The notes: generated by a model not told the origin, from the letters alone. Counted from the stretch's first letter, positions 25,966 through 34,722 are shown. The stretch is DNA of 48,492 bases from Limimaricola cinnabarinus LL-001 (GCF_000466965.1 NZ_BATB01000021.1:1-48492); one strand, 5' to 3'. Numbers and translations: made by a program.

Positions 25966-26307
25966 TCAGCTCAGGATGGTGGTTCGTGGGGGGGCGGGAT
26001 CGAAACCCGGTCGACGGGTTCGCAGCGCCGTATCGTCCGAACGTGTCATGCTGCGGGCGGCAACGGTCTGCGGCAGGATCTCGGATGACCCTTCGGTCGA
26101 CAACAGGGGCGCGGTGCAGTCGAGATCGCAGACCAGTTGCTCACTCGCATTCTGATCACAAGCAGGGCAGAGATCGTCCTGCGCGTCGGCAACCGCCGAG
26201 GCCGCCATGTCGAACGACATCCGGGCGCCGGCCGTGTCATGCATCATTACCCCGCCCAGAAGAGCAAGCGAGAGGCAGAGCGAGACAAGGCGAAGCCAGA
26301 GGCGCAT
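25966..26307 (-). CDS. Small exported Cys-containing protein, unknown
   Basis: 113 residues: signal peptide (LWLRLVSLCLSLALLGGVMM), then two Cys pairs (LCPACDQ and CDLDCTAP) and a Pro/Arg-rich tail (RTRRPGFDPAPPRT). The C-x2-C and C-x3-C pairs suggest metal binding or a disulfide. It is the most upstream leftward gene of the copper/thiol block and diverges from the CBS gene. I do not recognise the family. Confidence 0.6.
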   Translation of the reverse strand: MRLWLRLVSLCLSLALLGGVMMHDTAGARMSFDMAASAVADAQDDLCPACDQNASEQLVCDLDCTAPLLSTEGSSEILPQTVAARSMTRSDDTALRTRRPGFDPAPPRTTILS

Positions 26308-26467
26308 GGCACAGATCTATGAACGGACGGGGCGCCTGTCTACCGTGCTCGGGGGAAAATCACTCACGAGTCCGTCGACCCGCGGTCCGTCGCCGACGCC
26401 GAGGCAACCACGGAACGTCGCCTTGGCCGTAATGGTTTGTCCCGGCACTCAGCCAGAGGAGCAAGAC

Positions 26468-26902
26468 ATGCAAGTTCAGGACATCATGACGAGCAACCCC
26501 ACCTGCTGTGGGGGGAACACCACCATCCAGGACGCGGCGAAGCTGATGGCCGAGCAGTCCATCGGGGCCTTGCCCGTCGTCAACGATACTGGCGAACCGA
26601 TCGGGGTCGTCACGGATCGGGACATCTGCTGCGGGGCCGTCGCCGAAGGCAAATCCGGTGAGACCGCCGTTTCGGACGTCATGTCCACGGACGTGCTCAC
26701 CACGACGGCAAACGAGGAGGTCTCGTCCTGCTGCAACAAGATGGAGAAGCGCCAGGTGCGCCGTGCCGTCGTGATCGACAGTGAGGGTAAGTGCTGCGGG
26801 GTGGTAGCGCAGGCCGATGTGGCACGCGAAGCAGAAGGGGCAGAGACGGCGGATCTCGTCCAGAAAGTTTCCGAGCCCGAGAGCCGTTCCGGTTGCTGCT
26901 GA
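26468..26902 (+). CDS. CBS-domain pair protein with five Cys-Cys pairs
   Basis: 144 residues from ATG 26468 (MQVQDIMTSNP). Two CBS motifs: VQDIMTSNP...IGALPVVNDTGEPIGVVTDRD and VSDVMSTDV...RRAVVIDSEGKCCGVVAQADV. CBS pairs normally bind adenine nucleotides. Unusually, Cys pairs occur at PTCCGG, DICCGA, SSCCNK, GKCCGV and SGCC, roughly evenly spaced, which suggests binding of a soft metal or redox sensing on top of the nucleotide fold. A strong terminator follows within 3 bp, so it is a single-gene transcript diverging from the copper block. Confidence 0.85.
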   Translation: MQVQDIMTSNPTCCGGNTTIQDAAKLMAEQSIGALPVVNDTGEPIGVVTDRDICCGAVAEGKSGETAVSDVMSTDVLTTTANEEVSSCCNKMEKRQVRRAVVIDSEGKCCGVVAQADVAREAEGAETADLVQKVSEPESRSGCC

Positions 26903-26904
26903 TG

Positions 26905-26944
26905 AAAAAGGGCGGAGCCTCTCGATGGGGCTTCGTCCTTTTTT
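26905..26944 (+). terminator. Rho-independent terminator after the CBS gene
   Basis: About 15 base pairs of stem (AAAAAGGGCGGAGCC pairing with GGGCTTCGTCCTTTTTT), a short TCTCGAT loop and a T6 tract; it begins just after the stop at 26902. The A-tract on the other side makes it potentially bidirectional. Confidence 0.85.
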
Positions 26945-27040
26945 CACCTGCCGAACGCTTGAACCTATCGCCTATCCCGGAAGTTGGTGGGCCAGTGGTT
27001 TTTACAAGTATTGGTAAGGCTTAGGCACGAGGAAAAAGAC

Positions 27041-27145
27041 ATGATGGACGGCGGCATGATGGTCGGCATGGGAATCTGGTGGCTGGTGATCCTCGTTCTG
27101 GTGATCCTCGCGATTCTGGCGCTGGTGAAATATCTACGCAAATAG
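27041..27145 (+). CDS. Met-rich single-pass small membrane protein (34 residues)
   Basis: MMDGGMMVGMGIWWLVILVL then VILAILALVKYLRK: a short Met/Gly head, a single membrane helix and a basic end. AGGA lies 7-8 bases before ATG 27041. The plan matches the 46-residue protein of the copper operon, so it is probably real and of the same functional class (metal-linked membrane peptide). Too short for standard callers. Confidence 0.6.
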   Translation: MMDGGMMVGMGIWWLVILVLVILAILALVKYLRK

Positions 27146-27200
27146 TGCGTCCATCTCTGGCTCCACTTTCCACATTCGGTGCGGTGCGACGATGAAAGCT

Positions 27201-28211
27201 TTACCCGCCTGAGCCGAAGGGCTGCACCCAGACGACAAGCAGGACAAGGTAGAGCACGTAGACCATCGGCAGGGTAAGGACCTGCCAGAGCCGGAAGCCC
27301 TTGCGCCCGCACCAGATGAAGGCGGCATAGAGGGCGGGCATCAGAGCCACGAAACTTAGCGTGACCCAGAACAGCTGGAAATCATTGATCGTCATCCCGA
27401 CAATCGTCAGCGGTATGAAGGCCAGGGTCATGGTCACGGCATGATCGCCGATGACACTGGTGACGCCCGACGTGATCTGTCCGCTGCGGGCGACATACCA
27501 AGTCGCGAAGATCTCCGGCAGTGCCGCCACTGGAGCGGTGATGAAAAGGCCGCCGATGATCTTCGACAGCCCGAACGCGCCAACGATCTTCTCGGTCGAG
27601 AAGACGGTGAAGTAGGCGCCAATGGCCAAGGACGCGACACCGGCCGCCGCCAGCCGCTTTTCCTTTGAACTCCACTCGACCTCTTCGCCATCGCTCCGCC
27701 CGCGCAACAGGGCCTGCGTGACATAGGCGAGATAGCCCAGCAACAGGAGCCAGCCGTCGAGGGGCTGGAGGCCACGCCAGGGCGCAGGCAGCGTCAGCAG
27801 GGCGAAGAGCGCGATGATCCCCCAATAGGGTAGGGCCTGCACCGTGACGGCCCGGCGATCGATCTCCAGAAAATGCGCCTGCCGCTGTTTTGTGTGGTCG
27901 TCATGGCCTTCGATGCGCTTCTTGCGAGTGGCGGCGTAGGCCGTCAGCACCATCAGGGGAATGGCGAGCACGTTCGACCCCAGAAGCGCGCCCAGACCGA
28001 TATCGCCGACACCACGCAGGGCACTCGTGGTGTTGATGCCGATCTCCGGAGAGGCTGCGGCGAGGCCGACGAAAACACCGCCAGCGGCCACCGAGAAACC
28101 CCATTGCTGACGTAGCTTCTTCAAAGGCTCCGCCAGATGCTCCGCGCCCCAATGAGCGGCCCAGACGGCGGCCAATAGCACCGGCATCCAGATCAGAAGA
28201 CCGCCACTCAT
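27201..28211 (-). CDS. CaCA-family cation exchanger (Na+/Ca2+ exchanger-like)
   Basis: 336 residues, about ten membrane helices in two halves. The alpha-repeat signatures are visible: AAASPEIGINTTSALRG...GLGALLGSNVLAIPLM in the first half and ITAPVAALPEIFATWYVAR...SVIGDHAVTM in the second. A charged loop between the halves (KKRIEGHDDHTKQRQAHF) is cytoplasmic. Its start overlaps the ATPase stop (ATGA), so it is the second gene of a metal-export operon, and may move Ca2+ or another divalent cation against Na+ or H+. Confidence 0.85.
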   Translation of the reverse strand: MSGGLLIWMPVLLAAVWAAHWGAEHLAEPLKKLRQQWGFSVAAGGVFVGLAAASPEIGINTTSALRGVGDIGLGALLGSNVLAIPLMVLTAYAATRKKRIEGHDDHTKQRQAHFLEIDRRAVTVQALPYWGIIALFALLTLPAPWRGLQPLDGWLLLLGYLAYVTQALLRGRSDGEEVEWSSKEKRLAAAGVASLAIGAYFTVFSTEKIVGAFGLSKIIGGLFITAPVAALPEIFATWYVARSGQITSGVTSVIGDHAVTMTLAFIPLTIVGMTINDFQLFWVTLSFVALMPALYAAFIWCGRKGFRLWQVLTLPMVYVLYLVLLVVWVQPFGSGG

Positions 28212-30508
28212 ACCACGTTCTGCGCTTTTCGGGAGGCAATACCCTCGGCCTCACAGGCAGTTCCGTCGGCTCGGAACATCTCTTGGTCGGGATGTCCTGT
28301 TGCAACGTTCTCCTTGTCCGGCCGGAAGAACAACAGCCGTAGCGCGTTCAGTGTCACGAGCACTGTCGCGCCCGTATCGGCGAGAATGGCAATCCACAGG
28401 CCGGTGATTCCGAGGATCGTGGTCAGGAGAAAGACCATCTTCAGCCCGAGAGCGATGACGATGTTCTGACGGATGTTCGACATGGTCGCGCGCGCGAGCC
28501 GGATCGTGCCCGGGACGTCTGTCACCCGGTCGCGCAGGATCGCGGCATCGGCGGTCTCAAGCGCCACGTCGGTGCCCGAGCCCATGGCTACGCCTACATG
28601 CGCGGCCGCAAGCGCTGGCGCGTCGTTGATACCGTCGCCAACCATCATCACCCGTGCGTCGGAGGTCAGGTCGCGTATGGCGGCGACCTTGTCTTCGGGC
28701 ATGAGGCCGGCCTGATGCCCGATGCCGAGCTGGCCCGCGATGGCCTGCGCGGTGCGGGGATTGTCACCCGTGAGCATGACCGGCTCGATTCCGAGCCTCT
28801 GGAGTTCGGCGACCGCCCAAGAGGCATCGGGCCGCGGCTCGTCGCGCAAGGCAATGATTCCCAGCGGCATCGTATCGTCGAGCACAAGCACCACTGTCTT
28901 GCCCTCAGCCTCGAGGGCCGAGACCCGGGCGCGCACTGCGTCGGTCATCGCGCTTCGTTCTTCGGCCAGCCGGGGCGAGCCGACCGAGATCGCCCTGCCA
29001 TCGATCACGGCCTCTGCGCCCTTACCGGGAAGCGCCTTGGCGGCGCTGGTCATGGCAGCGTCGATGCCGCGCTCCTCGGTCATGGCGCAGATCGCCCGGC
29101 CAAGCGGGTGGCTGGCCCCGCTTTCGACGCCGGCCGCGCGCGCCAGCAACTCCGCTTCGCTTCCAGACAGGGCAATCACATCCGTCACGCGGGGCCGTCC
29201 TTGCGTGAGCGTGCCGGTCTTGTCGAAGGCGACATGCGTCGTGCGCGCCACTGCCTCGATCACGGCGCCACCCTTCATCAACAGGCCTTGGCGGGCCCCG
29301 GTCGACAGGGCCGAGGATATCGAGGCCGGCACCGAGATGACCAGCGCGCAGGGGCAGCCGATGAGCAGCAGGGCAAGGGCACGATAGACCCAGTCCTGCC
29401 ACGCCGCGCCGAAGGCGAGGGGTGGCACCAGGGCGACCAGAATTGCCGCGCCCACCACGGCGGGCATGTAAACCCTGCTGAAGCGGTCGATGAAACGCTC
29501 GGTCGGGGCCCGCGCGCTTTCGGCTTCCTCGACGAGACGCACGATGCGCGCGATGGTGTTGTCCTGGGCCGCCTTCGTCACCCGCACGCGTAAGGCCGCC
29601 TCGGTGTTGATCGATCCGGCAAAAACCGCTGTGCCCGGCTCCTTGAGACGCGGCACGCTTTCGCCGGTCACGGGGCTTTCGTCGACCCCCGAGGTCCCTT
29701 CGATCACCTCGCCGTCGCAGGGGACGCGGTCTCCCGGGCGGACCAGCACGGTCTGGCCCACCCGGAGCGCCTGTGCCGGCACCTCCCGCATGCGCCCCCC
29801 GGTCTCAAGCAGTGCCACTTTCGGCACGAGCCGCGATAGCGCGCGAATGCCTTCCCGCGCCTTGTTGGCGGAGAGACCTTCGAGCATCTCGCCCACCGCG
29901 AAGAGAAACACGACAAGCGCGGCCTCTTCCGCTTCGCCGATCACGAGGGCTCCCGTGGCGGCGATCGTCATGAGCATCTCGATGGTAAAGGGCATGCCCG
30001 TCCGAAGCATGGCGACGGCCCGCCGCGTGATCGGTGCGAGGCCGATGAGCGTTGCGAGGATGAAGGCCCATTTGGAAACGTGGGTCGGCATGATCAGGTG
30101 CGAGGCCGCGGCGACAGCCAGCAGCCCGCCGGTGCCGATCACCAGCCGTCCCTTCGACGTCTGATACCAGGATGTGCCGCCGGGTCCCGCGGTCTCGTCG
30201 CGAACGTCGTCCTCCTGCACCATGTCAGGAAAAGCTTTATTCGGAAGGACGAAGCCGCCTTCGGGCCTCTCGGGCGCCGCACCCTTGGGCGCGATCCCGA
30301 AGCCGACGGCTCGCACCGCCGTCTCGACTTGTGCCGGAAGGGTCTCTCCCTCGTCGAGGGTCAATCGCAGTCGCTCGGCCATCAGGGCGATATCGACATC
30401 AGACACGCCCGGAAGGCGCCCAACGGCTCCGCGCACCTTTGCGGCGCAGGAGCCGCAATCCATGCCCGTCACCCGCCACTCGTAGTGTCGCAAATCGTCG
30501 TCCGCCAT
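28208..30508 (-). CDS. Zn/Cd/Pb-type P1B ATPase (ZntA/CadA-like)
   Basis: 766 residues. N-terminal HMA domain with GMDCGSC (Cys18, Cys21); a membrane part; TGES; the CPC metal site in LIGCPCALVIS; the phosphorylation motif FDKTGTLTQG; HP in ASHPLGRA; GDGINDAPAL. The C-terminal part has metal-site residues typical of the Zn/Cd class (ILADTGATVLVTLNALRLL). It pumps Zn2+, Cd2+ or Pb2+ from the cytoplasm. A MerR-type promoter precedes it, and a MerR regulator lies nearby. It forms an operon with the CaCA exchanger. Confidence 0.92.
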   Translation of the reverse strand: MADDDLRHYEWRVTGMDCGSCAAKVRGAVGRLPGVSDVDIALMAERLRLTLDEGETLPAQVETAVRAVGFGIAPKGAAPERPEGGFVLPNKAFPDMVQEDDVRDETAGPGGTSWYQTSKGRLVIGTGGLLAVAAASHLIMPTHVSKWAFILATLIGLAPITRRAVAMLRTGMPFTIEMLMTIAATGALVIGEAEEAALVVFLFAVGEMLEGLSANKAREGIRALSRLVPKVALLETGGRMREVPAQALRVGQTVLVRPGDRVPCDGEVIEGTSGVDESPVTGESVPRLKEPGTAVFAGSINTEAALRVRVTKAAQDNTIARIVRLVEEAESARAPTERFIDRFSRVYMPAVVGAAILVALVPPLAFGAAWQDWVYRALALLLIGCPCALVISVPASISSALSTGARQGLLMKGGAVIEAVARTTHVAFDKTGTLTQGRPRVTDVIALSGSEAELLARAAGVESGASHPLGRAICAMTEERGIDAAMTSAAKALPGKGAEAVIDGRAISVGSPRLAEERSAMTDAVRARVSALEAEGKTVVLVLDDTMPLGIIALRDEPRPDASWAVAELQRLGIEPVMLTGDNPRTAQAIAGQLGIGHQAGLMPEDKVAAIRDLTSDARVMMVGDGINDAPALAAAHVGVAMGSGTDVALETADAAILRDRVTDVPGTIRLARATMSNIRQNIVIALGLKMVFLLTTILGITGLWIAILADTGATVLVTLNALRLLFFRPDKENVATGHPDQEMFRADGTACEAEGIASRKAQNVV

Positions 30509-30543
30509 GGCGTTCTCCCCGCCGTGATTCCCAGTTTGCGTCC

Positions 30544-30574
30544 GATATACGACCTACAGCGGCTGTAGCTTCAA
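30544..30574 (-). promoter_or_regulatory. MerR-type promoter/operator of the ZntA-like ATPase
   Basis: On the minus strand: -35 TTGAAG (30574-30569), perfect dyad CTACAGCCGCTGTAG (30568-30554), 19-bp spacer, -10 TATATC (30549-30544). The long spacer spanning a dyad is the hallmark of MerR-activated promoters. The near-identical site at 33890-33920 supports control by the same regulator. Confidence 0.82.
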
Positions 30575-30593
30575 GCCTCTCGGCCCGTTTTGG

Positions 30594-31378
30594 TCAGCCA
30601 AGCCAGACATCGAGGAAAAGCATGAGGACGAGCCCGATCGACAAGCCGAATGTCGCCTTGTTCTGATGCCCTCGGCGGTGGGTCTCGGGGATGATCTCGT
30701 GGCTGATGACATAGATCATTGCGCCCGCCGCGAATGCCAGACCCCAGGGAAGGAGCGGCTGGGCCAGCGAGACCACGCCCGCGCCGAGGGCACCACCGAT
30801 CGGTTCCACGAGGCCGGTCAGCGCGGCGATGGTCCAGGCCCGGCCCTTGTCATACCCTTCGCCGAGAAGAGAGACCGCCACGGCAAGCCCTTCGGGGGCG
30901 TTTTGGAGACCGATGCCCAAGGCGAGCGGCAGTCCTCCCGAGAGGCCATCAGCCCCGAAGCCCACGCCGACTGCGAGGCCTTCCGGGATATTGTGGATCG
31001 TGATCGCGAAGATGAAGAGCCAGACCCGCCTGAGGGATGCGGCTTCGGGCCCCTCCCGTCCGCTGCTGAAATGTTCATGCGGCAAACGCTCGTTCATCCA
31101 TGCCACGGCGCCGATTCCCAACAGGATTGCCGCGCAGACGATAGCCGCCGGTGCCGCGTCGTTCTCGAAGCGGGTCCGGCCGCATCAAGCGCCGGGATGA
31201 TCAGCGAGAAGAACGATGCCGCGAGCATGACGCCTGCGGCGAAGCCGAGTGCGAGGTCGCGCGTGGCGCGCGACGGGATCTGGCCAAGCAGCACTGGGCT
31301 TGCACCGACCGCAGTCATGGCGCCGGCCAGAAGGCTGCCCACGACGCCGAGGGCGAGCGGGGACATCTCCTCCATCAT
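30594..31378 (-). CDS. ZIP-family divalent metal transporter, one-base frameshift
   Basis: Start ATG 31378 (MMEEMSPLALGVVGSLLAGAM). The first three helices are followed by a frame break near 31171-31173 (GGG on the plus strand). With one more C the chain reads AAGPRFENDAAPAAIVCAAI and joins the second open frame, giving 261 residues, the normal ZIP length. Family signatures in helices 4 and 5: ITIHNIPEGLAVGVGFG and IGLQNAPEGLAVAV, with metal-ligating His, Asn and Glu. It would import Zn2+ or related ions; it lies directly upstream of the ATPase promoter, same strand. Confidence 0.85.
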
Positions 31379-31410
31379 CGAGTTCCTTGTTCGAGCGGGA
31401 ATGGAGACAG

Positions 31411-32777
31411 TCAGAGGCTACCGGTCGCGACGTGTTCAGGCTGTTGCAGCAAGCGGGCTTCGAGCCGGGACCGCGCGTTCAGGAGGCGGGTCAGCGCCTC
31501 GCCAGCATCGTCGGCCCCATCGGTCGCTTGAGCCAGGCGCTCGTCCGACAACGGATCTGTGGGGCGGCCGTTCACACGCACTTCGTAATGCAGGTTCGGA
31601 CCGGTTGCCGTGCCGGTGGCACCTACGAGGCCGATGGTATCGCCTGCGGCGACGCGCTGCCCCCGCGCCAACCCGTTCGGCACCTCGCTGAGATGGGCGT
31701 AGCGGGTCAGGGTGTCCGAGCCATGCGCGATCTCGACGACCCGGCCATAGCCGCCGCGCCAGCCTACATAGGCGATGCGTCCGGGGGCCGTGGCATTCAC
31801 GGGTGTCCCCCGAGCGGCGGCAAAGTCGACGCCGGTGTGCATGCGCACATTGCCATAGACCGGATGGGTGCGCTTTCCGAAGACGGAGGAAAGTCGCGCG
31901 CCTTGCACGGGCGGGGCGAAAACCCGCAGCACCTCTCCATCAAGATAAATGGTGGCACGGCCGCTTTCATCGTCGGGCCAGACCACCTCAAAGAGAGCGT
32001 CTCCGACATCCAGTGATGCGAAGGCCAGCCGAGGTTCGCCGATGACAGCGTCCTCCACCCTCGACTCTCGCCAAAGCAGGCGCAGGGTCTCGCCGCCACT
32101 GAGCTCACGGCGGAAATCCACCGTGCCGCCAAGTATCTGCGCGAGATCGACGGCAAAACGGGCCGGAATGCCCGCCTCCCCAAGCGCCGAGGAAATCGAG
32201 GTCACGACTTCGGCTTGCCCGGCCACGATCTCGACCTTGGGCTCCGGTGAGACGACACGGGTGGCCAATCGATCCCCGAAGGTTGCCTCGATACGGGTGC
32301 CGTCATCGACCTCCAGCGTGACCCGCTGCGGGGCGCCAAGATCGGTCGTCATGACGGAAACGACGTGACCGGGGCGGAGCTTGCGCAGGTCGTATTCGAC
32401 GCCCATCGCAAGGGCGACCTCTGCGCGGTCCGCTGCCTCGAGACCAGCGTCCATCAGGACCGCGTCCAGCGTCTCGCCCGCAGCAATCTCACGCGACCAT
32501 ACAGCACGTGACGGCGCCACCTCTGGCGGGGCAGTTTCGGCCACCAATACCTCGGGGAGAGCCAACGGCATGGCGACGGGTGCAACATCGTGCTCCGCAG
32601 AGACTTCGACCGGGTTGTCCTGAGCCATCGGCGGTGACGCGATGGGGGCAGGCGCCCAGTCACCGATCACAGTCAGGGCCGGCGGCACCGCCTCCGTCGA
32701 AACCAGGGTCGGTATACGAGGATACCCGTCGAAACACCGAGTGCCGCAGCCCCCGCGGCCCAATAGCGCAACCTCAT
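31411..32777 (-). CDS. M23-family (LytM/NlpD-type) peptidoglycan peptidase, one-base frameshift near the N-terminus
   Basis: From ATG 32777 the start is MRLRYWAAGAAALGVSTGIL, a membrane or signal segment. The frame is lost at GGG 32706-32708 (plus strand); one more C gives VYRPLVSTEAVPPAL and joins the long frame, 455 residues in all. A central OapA/LysM-like region is followed by the Zn-peptidase domain: NVRMHTGVDFAAARGTPV and LHYEVRVNG hold the H-x3-D and H-x-H zinc ligands. It cleaves peptidoglycan cross-bridges in the periplasm. Being in a metal region may be coincidence or may reflect envelope stress or zinc supply. Confidence 0.85.
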
Positions 32778-32914
32778 GCCGGACCCTTGCTGACGTAGCT
32801 CGAAACCACGGGAATGTCGGTCGCGTTGAGCTGCCCCAGCAGGGAAAAGCGAGCGTAAACGACAGAAGGGTCCGTTGTCTCGGACAGGTCGTCATGTTCC
32901 ATATGGTTGGTCAT
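32774..32914 (-). CDS. Possible 46-residue leader protein of the M23 peptidase gene
   Basis: Frame from ATG 32914 (MTNHMEHDDLSETTDPSVVY) to a stop at 32774 that overlaps the M23 start (ATGA). Acidic, no signal or membrane segment. Coding is supported only by the exact overlap and by residues of ordinary composition (ARFSLLGQLNATDIPVVSSY). It may serve translational coupling. Confidence 0.4.
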   Translation of the reverse strand: MTNHMEHDDLSETTDPSVVYARFSLLGQLNATDIPVVSSYVSKGPA

Positions 32915-33090
32915 GTGCTGTCTTGTTCCTGCGAAGGGCCAATGCGGGGTGCTATCGGCCCGTGGCGGACCGATTCCGGAAGTGTCAGCGCACTGCTAAA
33001 ACCTCGACCTACTGGAGGTTCAACCCCTATTCGCGTGAACTTTGCAAAGCATTTTGTGATCCTGCGGCACCAGCTTGCCAAACCGCCGCC

Positions 33091-33117
33091 CCAAACCTAC
33101 GAAGAGTATAGGTTTGG
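33091..33117. promoter_or_regulatory. Dyad CCAAACCTA-N9-TAGGTTTGG upstream of the MerR gene
   Basis: Perfect 9-bp arms at 33091-33099 and 33109-33117, ten bases before the MerR start. Candidate autoregulatory site for the divergent region (M23 peptidase leftward, MerR rightward). The arms differ from the CTACAG/CTGTAG sites, so another regulator is also possible. Confidence 0.5.
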
Positions 33118-33126
33118 AGTGCGACG

Positions 33127-33555
33127 ATGCTGACGATCGGTTATCTGGCGAAGAAGACGGGCACAAAAGTGCAGACGATCCGCTATTACGAGCAAGTCGG
33201 CCTGATGCCCGAACCGGGGCGGACCGATGGCGGCCAGCGCCGCTATGGCGATGCCGAACTCGACCGCCTGTCCTTCATACGTCACGCCCGGCAGCTTGGC
33301 TTCTCGCTCGATGCGATCCGCGAGCTGCTCGACCTCAGCGATCATCCTGCTCGCTCCTGCGAGGAGGCGGATGCCATCGCCCGGCGCCAACTCAAGCAGG
33401 TCGAGCAGCGCGTGGCCCGGCTCGAGGTGCTGCGGTTGGAGCTGGAACGCATGATCGAGGAATGCAGCGGCGGGCGAGCGGCCGATTGCCGCGTGCTCGA
33501 AGTTCTGCGCGATCACTCGGAGTGCCTGACGGACCACGAGGGCATTGGCGCTTGA
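33127..33555 (+). CDS. MerR-family metal-responsive regulator (CadR/ZntR-like)
   Basis: 142 residues. N-terminal winged helix [20 protein letters not shown] and [19 protein letters not shown]; a dimerisation helix; then a Cys-bearing end ([32 protein letters not shown]) of the divalent-metal-binding MerR type (Zn, Cd, Pb). It binds as a dimer and twists long-spacer promoters when metal binds. The two CTACAG-N3-CTGTAG promoters on either side (30.55 and 33.9 kb) are its likely targets. The next gene starts within its stop codon. Confidence 0.88.
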   Translation: MLTIGYLAKKTGTKVQTIRYYEQVGLMPEPGRTDGGQRRYGDAELDRLSFIRHARQLGFSLDAIRELLDLSDHPARSCEEADAIARRQLKQVEQRVARLEVLRLELERMIEECSGGRAADCRVLEVLRDHSECLTDHEGIGA

Positions 33556-33878
33556 GTGCCGGCATCGCCTATCCGCTGGCCGCCATCGCCGAGATCGCGG
33601 GATGCTTTGCCGTCTGGGCTTGGTGGCGGCTTGGCGCTTCGCCACTTTGGCTCTTGCCCGGCATAGTCTCATTGGCGCTATTCGGTTGGTTGCTCGCACA
33701 GGTCGAGACGTCCACGGCGGGGCGGGCCTTCGCGGCATATGGCGGCATTTACATCGCCGCATCGGTGCTCTGGATGTGGATGGCCGAGGGGCACCGTCCC
33801 GATCGGTGGGATCTCCTCGGGACGATGGTGAGCCTGACAGGGGCAATGATCATTCTCGCGGCGCCACGCGGCACGTGA
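33552..33878 (+). CDS. YnfA/UPF0060-family membrane protein
   Basis: 108 residues and four helices, with the family's conserved pattern [40 protein letters not shown] and [20 protein letters not shown]. The start is TTG 33552, which overlaps the MerR stop (TTGA); there is no ATG nearby, and the family N-terminus begins here. YnfA-type proteins resemble small multidrug-resistance transporters. The tight overlap with MerR suggests joint expression with the metal regulon. Confidence 0.85.
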   Translation: MSAGIAYPLAAIAEIAGCFAVWAWWRLGASPLWLLPGIVSLALFGWLLAQVETSTAGRAFAAYGGIYIAASVLWMWMAEGHRPDRWDLLGTMVSLTGAMIILAAPRGT

Positions 33879-33889
33879 GCGAAAAAGCC

Positions 33890-33920
33890 TTGAAGCTACA
33901 GTCACTGTAGGAGCTACCTC
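33890..33920 (+). promoter_or_regulatory. MerR-type promoter/operator of the transglutaminase-CDF operon
   Basis: -35 TTGAAG (33890-33895), perfect dyad CTACAGTCACTGTAG (33896-33910), 19-bp spacer, -10 TACCTC (33915-33920). The -35 element and dyad arms match those of the ZntA-like promoter at 30544-30574, so both likely answer to the MerR protein at 33127. Confidence 0.8.
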
Positions 33921-33948
33921 TCCTCCCAACGATTCGTGGAGAGAGTTC

Positions 33949-34722
33949 GTGCAAACTGTCACCTGCTTGACGGCAACCACCCCGATGTTGGATTTCGAAG
34001 TGCCTGCCATCGCCGCCCTGATCGAGGAGCGGGGTTGGGCAAGTTTGCCGCAAACCGATCGGATCGGCGCCATCTACGATTTCGTGCGCGACGACATTCT
34101 CTTCGGCTACAATCGAGCAGATGACGTTTCGGCCAGCGACGTGCTGCGGGACGGCTTTGGCCAGTGTAATACCAAGGCCACCTTGTTGATGGCACTCCTA
34201 CGCGGTGTGGGAGTGCCATGCAGGCTGCACGGATTCACGATTCACAAGACGCTTCAGCGTGGCGTGGTGCCGGAGGCGGTCTATCCATGGGCTCCCGCAG
34301 AAATCCTTCATTCCTGGGTGGAAGTCGAACTGGATGGCGATTGGCTGAACCTCGAAGGGTTCATTCTCGACAGTCCATATCTTCAGGCGATCCGAGCCGC
34401 TTTCCCGGATCAGGATAATCTGTGCGGCTATGGTGTCGGCACGGATCGCCTTGGCGCGCCGCAAGTCCGGTGGACCGGTAAGGATACCTACATCCAGAAA
34501 ACCGGTATTGCCCGCGATCTTGGAACCTTCGCTTCACCCGACGATTTTTTCGAGAACCGCAAACAGGCGATCGGCCGTTTCAAAGAGATGCTGTATCGCC
34601 ATGCGATCCGCTATTGGATGAACGCGCGGGTCCGCAAAATCCGGAATGGCGATGTTCCCCCGGTGCCTGGCCTTGGTGCCAAGAGGAAAGTTTTACGGAA
34701 GGAGCATGGACATGCCGCATGA
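33949..34722 (+). CDS. Transglutaminase-like cysteine protease-fold protein
   Basis: 257 residues. The catalytic triad pattern of the transglutaminase superfamily is visible: Cys73 in GFGQCNTKATLLMALLRGVG, His121 in EILHSWVEVEL and an Asp shortly after (DGDWLNLEG). GTG 33949 has GGAGAG before it. Substrate unknown; bacterial members act as peptidases or amidases. Its placement under a MerR-type promoter and directly before a CDF exporter (11-bp overlap) suggests a role in metal stress, perhaps peptide-metal or thiol-peptide turnover; this is inference. Confidence 0.8.
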   Translation: MQTVTCLTATTPMLDFEVPAIAALIEERGWASLPQTDRIGAIYDFVRDDILFGYNRADDVSASDVLRDGFGQCNTKATLLMALLRGVGVPCRLHGFTIHKTLQRGVVPEAVYPWAPAEILHSWVEVELDGDWLNLEGFILDSPYLQAIRAAFPDQDNLCGYGVGTDRLGAPQVRWTGKDTYIQKTGIARDLGTFASPDDFFENRKQAIGRFKEMLYRHAIRYWMNARVRKIRNGDVPPVPGLGAKRKVLRKEHGHAA

